A DNA stretch of 8,881 nt from Caulobacteraceae bacterium (GTDB taxonomy: Bacteria; Pseudomonadota; Alphaproteobacteria; Caulobacterales; Caulobacteraceae), in contig JASLDZ010000029.1 of the NCBI GenBank assembly GCA_030151985.1, forward strand, positions 1-8,881, read 5' to 3'. Below the pieces are notes generated by a model. It was given only the letters and a program-made list of their open reading frames with translations, had not been told where the DNA came from and searched no databases. The translations under genes were made by a program, and so were the position numbers. Shown piece after piece: positions 7,101-8,881 of this stretch (the stretch's first letter is position 1; every line of letters begins with the position of its first letter).

Positions 7101-7784
7101 CGGCGCGATGTCGTGCACCAGCTGCGCCATGGCGCGGCCCTCGTCGTCGGCGGGCGCGTTGAAGTCCTGCAGGATGGTGGTGTTCACCGGCAGGTCGCCC
7201 GAGGCGATGTCGGTGGCCATGGTGTCGGGCTGGCCGTCCGGCCCGACCGAGTTCGAGGTGTCGAAGCTGTTCGACAGGATGCCGATCTTCAGCCCCGTCC
7301 CGTCCACGCCGAAGCCGGCGCGGGCGATGTCGTCATGCTGGGCGTGGTCGGCCTGGGTGGTCACCGAGCCGGCGTGGGTGACGGAGATCGACTCCCGCGC
7401 GAAGGCGAGGTCCTGCACGTTCTGCAGCGAGCCGAGCTGGTCCACCCGCAGAAGGCCGGAGGCGACCGCGCCGTAGCTCGAGCCGTGCTGCAGGCCCAGC
7501 GCGTCGAGCTGCGTGAGCAGCGCCGCCCCGTCGCGATCCTTGGCGGTGAAGTCGATGACGACGTACTGCTCGCCGTCGCTGCCCGTGATGAGCGAGCCGG
7601 CCGCGGACTGCGCCAGCACGCTGGTGGCCGAGCCCAGCCCGCCGGCGCCCGGAAGCCCGCCGCCCGACTGCGCGAGGTAGAGCGACGCCAGTTGGGTGTC
7701 GAGCTCGCCCGTCGCGCCGCCCTTGAGCCCCGCGAGCGCGTCGCGGCTCAGGCCGCCGATGTTCGTGAAGGTGAGGTCCGCCAT
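4116..7784 (-). CDS. Secreted RTX-repeat serine protease, subtilisin/sedolisin-like
   Basis: A 1222-residue protein with no N-terminal signal peptide. Domains: N-terminal segment (1-70); propeptide-like alpha/beta domain (about 72-131); protease domain (about 160-590) holding a beta-rich insert (about 318-425); RTX region (615-1126); C-terminal secretion region ending DFLVI. The serine motif is GTSAAAP (Ser525) and the oxyanion asparagine is in SSAGNEG (Asn296). Glu215 in DEGRAMAQ replaces the subtilisin catalytic His: it is 12 residues before APGA, as His is in subtilisins. The usual first Asp region reads ILSNSFD, so Asp is absent from its normal column; Asp175 is nearby. A Glu/Ser arrangement recalls the S53 sedolisin-like group. 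The nonapeptides (GGxGxDxLx) should bind calcium and fold after type I export. No transporter genes are in view. ATG at 7784 was chosen because AAGGGG lies 7 nt upstream; a TTG at 7802 is less likely. Whether it is active is uncertain. Confidence 0.92.
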   Translation of the reverse strand: MADLTFTNIGGLSRDALAGLKGGATGELDTQLASLYLAQSGGGLPGAGGLGSATSVLAQSAAGSLITGSDGEQYVVIDFTAKDRDGAALLTQLDALGLQHGSSYGAVASGLLRVDQLGSLQNVQDLAFARESISVTHAGSVTTQADHAQHDDIARAGFGVDGTGLKIGILSNSFDTSNSVGPDGQPDTMATDIASGDLPVNTTILQDFNAPADDEGRAMAQLVHDIAPGAAIEFATANFGQAGFANNILALAADGAKVIVDDVFYYAEPAYQNGIIAQAVNTVASQGVAYFSSAGNEGFGGFESAWHDSGTTFLGEQLLDFGPGQNYLSVTATGAQDIITAHWDQPAASAGGAGSASDIDIFLLDGDGNLVAASGADNIGGDPFEGFAFVGNPGETYYLLAGLYSGPAPNDFKVIDYGGTGTLEITPYDINDGTIIGHPAAAGAISVGAADYRGTPAYGASPPVLESFSSAGPTVISFDDAGNRLETPVIRYGPDITAVDGGDTTFFYPGDNPDQNIYPNFYGTSAAAPDAAATALLMLQANGGLTPDDVRALLQDSAIDMDDPSTNGFDVGIDNATGAGLIQADQAVFFAKTLSISNAQATELFGTHFADQITGGNGDNYIDGAAGDDTLDGGFGNDVVAGGDGNDVADGGAGNDSVYGEGGNDVLYGNDGDDQLFGGQGDDTLRGDLGNDTLDGGAGVNTANYQFLAATVKVDLTLQGTQQDTGGAGKDTLINIQNVFGTANNDTLIGDSHANVLSGFRGDDSLSGGGGDDTLVGGAGNDTLDGGDGSDTASYADALSAVTVKIVSGAQNTGGGGVDTLISIENLQGSNYNDSLVGNAQANVLDGGAGADTLVGGAGNDTYVVDNVGDVIVEGANAGIDTVRTTLSTYTLAANLENLVFTGTGSFVGTGNDAANQITGGDAVDRLYGGGGNDTLDGGGAGDSLYGGMGDDVYIVNSSTDVVFEDAGGGYDTVKASASYTLSANVEKLQLTGLNLSGTGNADANEIVGGTGNDTLDGGGGADTLKGGLGDDVYHVDNAGVTVFEAANGGFDTVQTSLSTYTLGANVEALVYTGAGSFNGVGNTSDNSLVGGAGADTLSGGNGADTLVGGGGHDVLTGGAGADVFKFDGPDASSSDEVTDFTKANGDHVGLSASGFGIASMADVDFVSGTAPVAFEGKATLLYVANTGDLYWDGDGTGAGARVLLAHFDHAPALAASDFLVI
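4434..5219 (-). repeat. Three long RTX-linked repeat modules (type 2)
   Basis: Residues 856-946, 947-1026 and 1027-1117 each begin GGxG-(N/D)-D-x-Y-x-V, pass through a GxDTV or YDTV segment, then S-x-Y-TL-x-AN-(L/V)-E, then TG-x-x-x-x-G-x-GN, and end with nonapeptides. The pattern is common in large alphaproteobacterial RTX proteins. The three copies differ at many residues, so the duplication is not recent. Confidence 0.8.
5220..5699 (-). repeat. Two long RTX-linked repeat modules (type 1)
   Basis: Residues 696-785 and 786-855 share a plan: GGxG-x-x-TA-x-Y, a strand with V-x-V/I, Q-x-TGG-x-G-x-DTL-x-x-I-x-N, then a segment with ND-(S/T)-L-(I/V)-G and ANVL-(S/D)-G, then nonapeptides. Lengths differ (90 and 70) because the first copy carries extra nonapeptides. 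This looks like internal duplication. Confidence 0.75.
5700..5942 (-). repeat. Nine tandem RTX nonapeptides
   Basis: Residues 615-695 of the protease are nine consecutive nine-residue units of the form GGxGxDxLx (for example GGFGNDVVA, GGAGNDSVY, GGQGDDTLR) with no phase break. This is the classic calcium-binding beta-roll of type I secretion substrates. At DNA level it is an imperfect 27-nt tandem repeat. Confidence 0.9.
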
Positions 7785-7785
7785 G

Positions 7786-7800
7786 GAGAAGCCCCTTCTC
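7786..7800 (-). promoter_or_regulatory. Hairpin enclosing the protease ribosome-binding site
   Basis: On the minus strand GAGAAG-GGG-CTTCTC forms a perfect 6-bp stem with a 3-nt loop, ending one base before the ATG at 7784. The Shine-Dalgarno (AAGGGG) is split between stem and loop, so folding would limit ribosome access. Any control role is an inference. Confidence 0.4.
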
Positions 7801-7812
7801 AAGGATCAGGTT

Positions 7813-7839
7813 GCCGGCGCGCGACGCAGGAGCGCCGGC
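7813..7839 (-). promoter_or_regulatory. Leader hairpin upstream of the protease gene
   Basis: An exact 8-bp inverted repeat, GCCGGCGC with GCGCCGGC, around an 11-nt loop, 28 to 55 nt before the protease start. It lies in the untranslated leader, just upstream of the ribosome-site hairpin. Such GC stems are frequent by chance in this genome. Confidence 0.35.
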
Positions 7840-8044
7840 CGTGGACGTCGACGCGCCCCGGGCTTGCACGCGACCGCCGGGCTGGGGCCGCGCCCCCTCC
7901 CGAGAGCCTCTGAACGGAAGGTTGATTGGCCTTTTGGGTCGAAGGCAAGGGCGTATTTCACGATCTTTTCTGCGCACGCCCCCGCACCGCCTCAAAAGTC
8001 GCGCGCCGCGCGAACGGCCGCCGCCCCGGCTCGCGCTGGACGCG
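7840..8044. other. Non-coding region upstream of the protease, with an AT-richer pocket
   Basis: Part of the 328-nt gap between the 134-residue gene and the protease. I see no convincing coding frame. The sub-region 7921-7970 is about 48% GC by count, much lower than its flanks, and is the likeliest place for the protease promoter on the minus strand. I could not find a good -35/-10 pair. A small GGGGC-CGC-GCCCC stem lies at 7884-7896. Confidence 0.5.
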
Positions 8045-8082
8045 AAAAACGCAGGCGGCTCCTCCACTTGCACCTCGCCGCC
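8045..8082 (-). terminator. Candidate intrinsic terminator after the 134-residue gene
   Basis: On the minus strand, about 30 nt past the stop at 8113, GGCGGC (8077-8082) can pair with GCCGCC (8054-8059) across a 17-nt loop. A TTTTT run (8045-8049) follows 4 nt after the stem. The loop is long and the stem short, so this is moderate evidence only. It would separate this gene from the protease downstream. Confidence 0.35.
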
Positions 8083-8112
8083 GGATCGGAGCGGTCCATC
8101 GGGTCGCCGCGC

Positions 8113-8517
8113 TCAGGCGGCGCCGCGGCTCTGCGCGATGTAGGCGAGAGCCAGGGGCGTGAGGGCGAACTGCGCGTCCTCCTCCGCCTCCTCGGGCAAG
8201 GGCGCGAGGTGGTCGCCGGCGGCGGCGTCCAGCACGCGGAAGATCTCGTCCTCCGCCTCGTCCCAGATCACCGCGACATCGGCCAGCCGGCCCGCCTCAC
8301 GGCCCAGCGAGGCCCGGATCACCGCGTCGTCGCGGCGGCGCGCGCTGAGACGCAGGAGCGTGCGCCCGCCGCCCAGTTCGGTGGAGACATCGGCGTACTG
8401 CAGCACCGCGTTGATCAGCTCGCCCGAGGGCGGCGCGTGCCGCAGCGCTCGCGGCGCGGTCATGGCGACGCGGCGGCCCTTCAGGGAGAGGCGCTTGAAA
8501 TAGGACGTCGTGGCCAT
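8113..8517 (-). CDS. Uncharacterised 134-residue protein
   Basis: I do not recognise this family. The N-terminus is basic (TTSYFKRLSLKGRRVAM), followed by a segment with Leu/Ile-Asn-Ala-Val-Leu-Gln-Tyr (about 43-55). A middle part has alternating hydrophobic and charged residues (LLRLSARRRDDAVIRASLG), then WDEAEDEIFRVLDAA (about 85-99). A strongly acidic stretch EEAEEDAQ precedes a hydrophobic C-terminal helix (FALTPLALAYIAQ). No signal peptide or clear membrane span is visible, so it is probably cytoplasmic. The ATG at 8517 was chosen because AGGAG lies 6 nt upstream; an ATG at 8556 would add 13 residues and put that ribosome site inside the gene. It is divergent from the HTH/WYL regulator across 80 nt, which makes it a plausible target of that regulator. 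Codon use is typical of the window, and a coding reading fits better than the antisense frames. Confidence 0.78.
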   Translation of the reverse strand: MATTSYFKRLSLKGRRVAMTAPRALRHAPPSGELINAVLQYADVSTELGGGRTLLRLSARRRDDAVIRASLGREAGRLADVAVIWDEAEDEIFRVLDAAAGDHLAPLPEEAEEDAQFALTPLALAYIAQSRGAA

Positions 8518-8552
8518 CGCGGGCTCCTGCTTTCGCGGCACGGATGCGGTAT

Positions 8553-8580
8553 GCAAGGCGCTTGCGACAAATCCGGTCGC
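8553..8580. promoter_or_regulatory. Overlapping inverted repeats in the divergent promoter region
   Basis: GCAAG-GCG-CTTGC (8553-8565) overlaps GCGAC-N7-GTCGC (8564-8580). Both are perfect 5-bp arms within the 80 nt separating two divergent genes. Dyads in such a spot are typical operator candidates, here for the adjacent regulator. I could not place firm -35/-10 boxes for either gene. Confidence 0.35.
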
Positions 8581-8586
8581 ATCGTC

Positions 8587-8594
8587 GGGAGGGG
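8587..8594 (+). promoter_or_regulatory. Shine-Dalgarno GGGAGGGG deciding the GTG start of the regulator
   Basis: A strong ribosome-binding match. Its GGAGG core ends 5 nt before GTG at 8598. No ATG competes at this spacing. Confidence 0.65.
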
Positions 8595-8597
8595 TGC

Positions 8598-8881
8598 GTG
8601 AGGCACGACAAGGCGGCGACGCTGCTGCGCCTGGGCCGGCTGCTGGCGGGCTCGGCGGAGGGGCTGACGCTGGACGAGATGGCCGCCGCCGTCGGCGTGG
8701 ACCGGCGCACGGCGGAGCGGATGCGCGACCGGCTCTACGACCTCTTCCCCGGCATGGAGGCGGTGCCGGATCCGCCGACCAAGCGCTTCCGCATCCCCGC
8801 GGGCCTCGACGGCTTCCTGCAGGCGCCGACGGTGGACGAGCTGGCGGCGCTGGGGGCTGCGGCGGCGGAGCTGGAGGCGGA
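8598..8881 (+). CDS. HTH transcriptional regulator, YafY/PafC (WYL) type, N-terminal part
   Basis: The frame is open from GTG 8598 to the window end, giving 94 codons, and is cut off by the edge. The start RHDKAATLLRLGRLLAGSAE is a first helix. LTLDEMAAAVGVDRRTAERM (about 24-43) is a helix-turn-helix of the DeoR/YafY kind, with the recognition helix over DRRTAERMRDRL. Then come DLFPGMEAVPDPP and KRFRIPAGLDGF (about 47-73), the wing pattern seen before the WYL domain in proteobacterial regulators, and VDELAALGAAAAELEA starts the linker. The WYL domain itself would lie past the edge. It is a DNA-binding cytoplasmic protein; members often repress or activate neighbours and may sense nucleic acids or nucleotides. 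Strong upstream ribosome site. It is divergent from the 134-residue gene, with inverted repeats between them. The family call is confident; the ligand is unknown. Confidence 0.86.
   Translation, partial: MRHDKAATLLRLGRLLAGSAEGLTLDEMAAAVGVDRRTAERMRDRLYDLFPGMEAVPDPPTKRFRIPAGLDGFLQAPTVDELAALGAAAAELEA

Noticed and set aside
4155..7913. A 1252-codon plus-strand open frame antisense to the protease
   Set aside because: It exists because the GC-rich sense gene rarely uses TTA, CTA or TCA codons. Its translation is Val/Gly/Ala/Arg-rich with no domain, while the minus strand encodes clear catalytic and RTX motifs.
8297..8710. Minus-strand open frame of 137 codons spanning the divergent promoter
   Set aside because: It crosses the regulator start and is out of frame with the 134-residue gene. 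Its translation is Arg/Ala/Ser-rich without features.

Overview
This GC-rich window (mostly above 65-70% GC) looks chromosomal and alphaproteobacterial, most likely from the Caulobacterales (Phenylobacterium/Caulobacter-like). That placement is an inference. It rests on codon use, the GGGCTTGACCCGG-type intergenic palindrome, the DUF3606 protein, the RTX protease type and the WYL regulator. I see no tRNA, rRNA, CRISPR array, insertion sequence or phage gene.

Layout, left to right. Positions 1-157 are a lower-GC non-coding stretch (about 45% GC from 61 on) with TTAA-type motifs. A minus-strand group follows, read right to left: a large secreted RTX protease (4116-7784); a DEAD-box RNA helicase with a DbpA-type rRNA-binding domain (2148-3959); an ABC-F ATPase (515-2143), whose GTG start lies 4 nt past the helicase stop; and a 60-residue DUF3606 protein (158-340). 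Between the ABC-F gene and DUF3606 lies a 110-nt palindromic repeat element made of two inverted units. To the right of the protease is a 328-nt non-coding leader (7785-8112), then a minus-strand 134-residue protein I cannot assign (8113-8517). An 80-nt divergent promoter region with overlapping inverted repeats separates it from a plus-strand HTH/WYL-type regulator (8598 to the window end, truncated).

How the genes may work together. The helicase and ABC-F ATPase form a tight pair, and both families act on ribosomes or structured RNA, so a shared role in ribosome assembly or translation is plausible. The protease has no N-terminal signal peptide and ends in an RTX array plus a hydrophobic C-terminus. 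It should leave by type I secretion, but no transporter genes are in the window. The regulator probably controls itself and perhaps the divergent 134-residue gene.

The most unusual item is the protease. Its fold is subtilisin-like, but glutamate sits where subtilisin has its catalytic histidine, and the usual first aspartate is missing, while the serine and oxyanion-hole asparagine are present. It carries nine perfect-phase RTX nonapeptides, then two families of long modular repeats.
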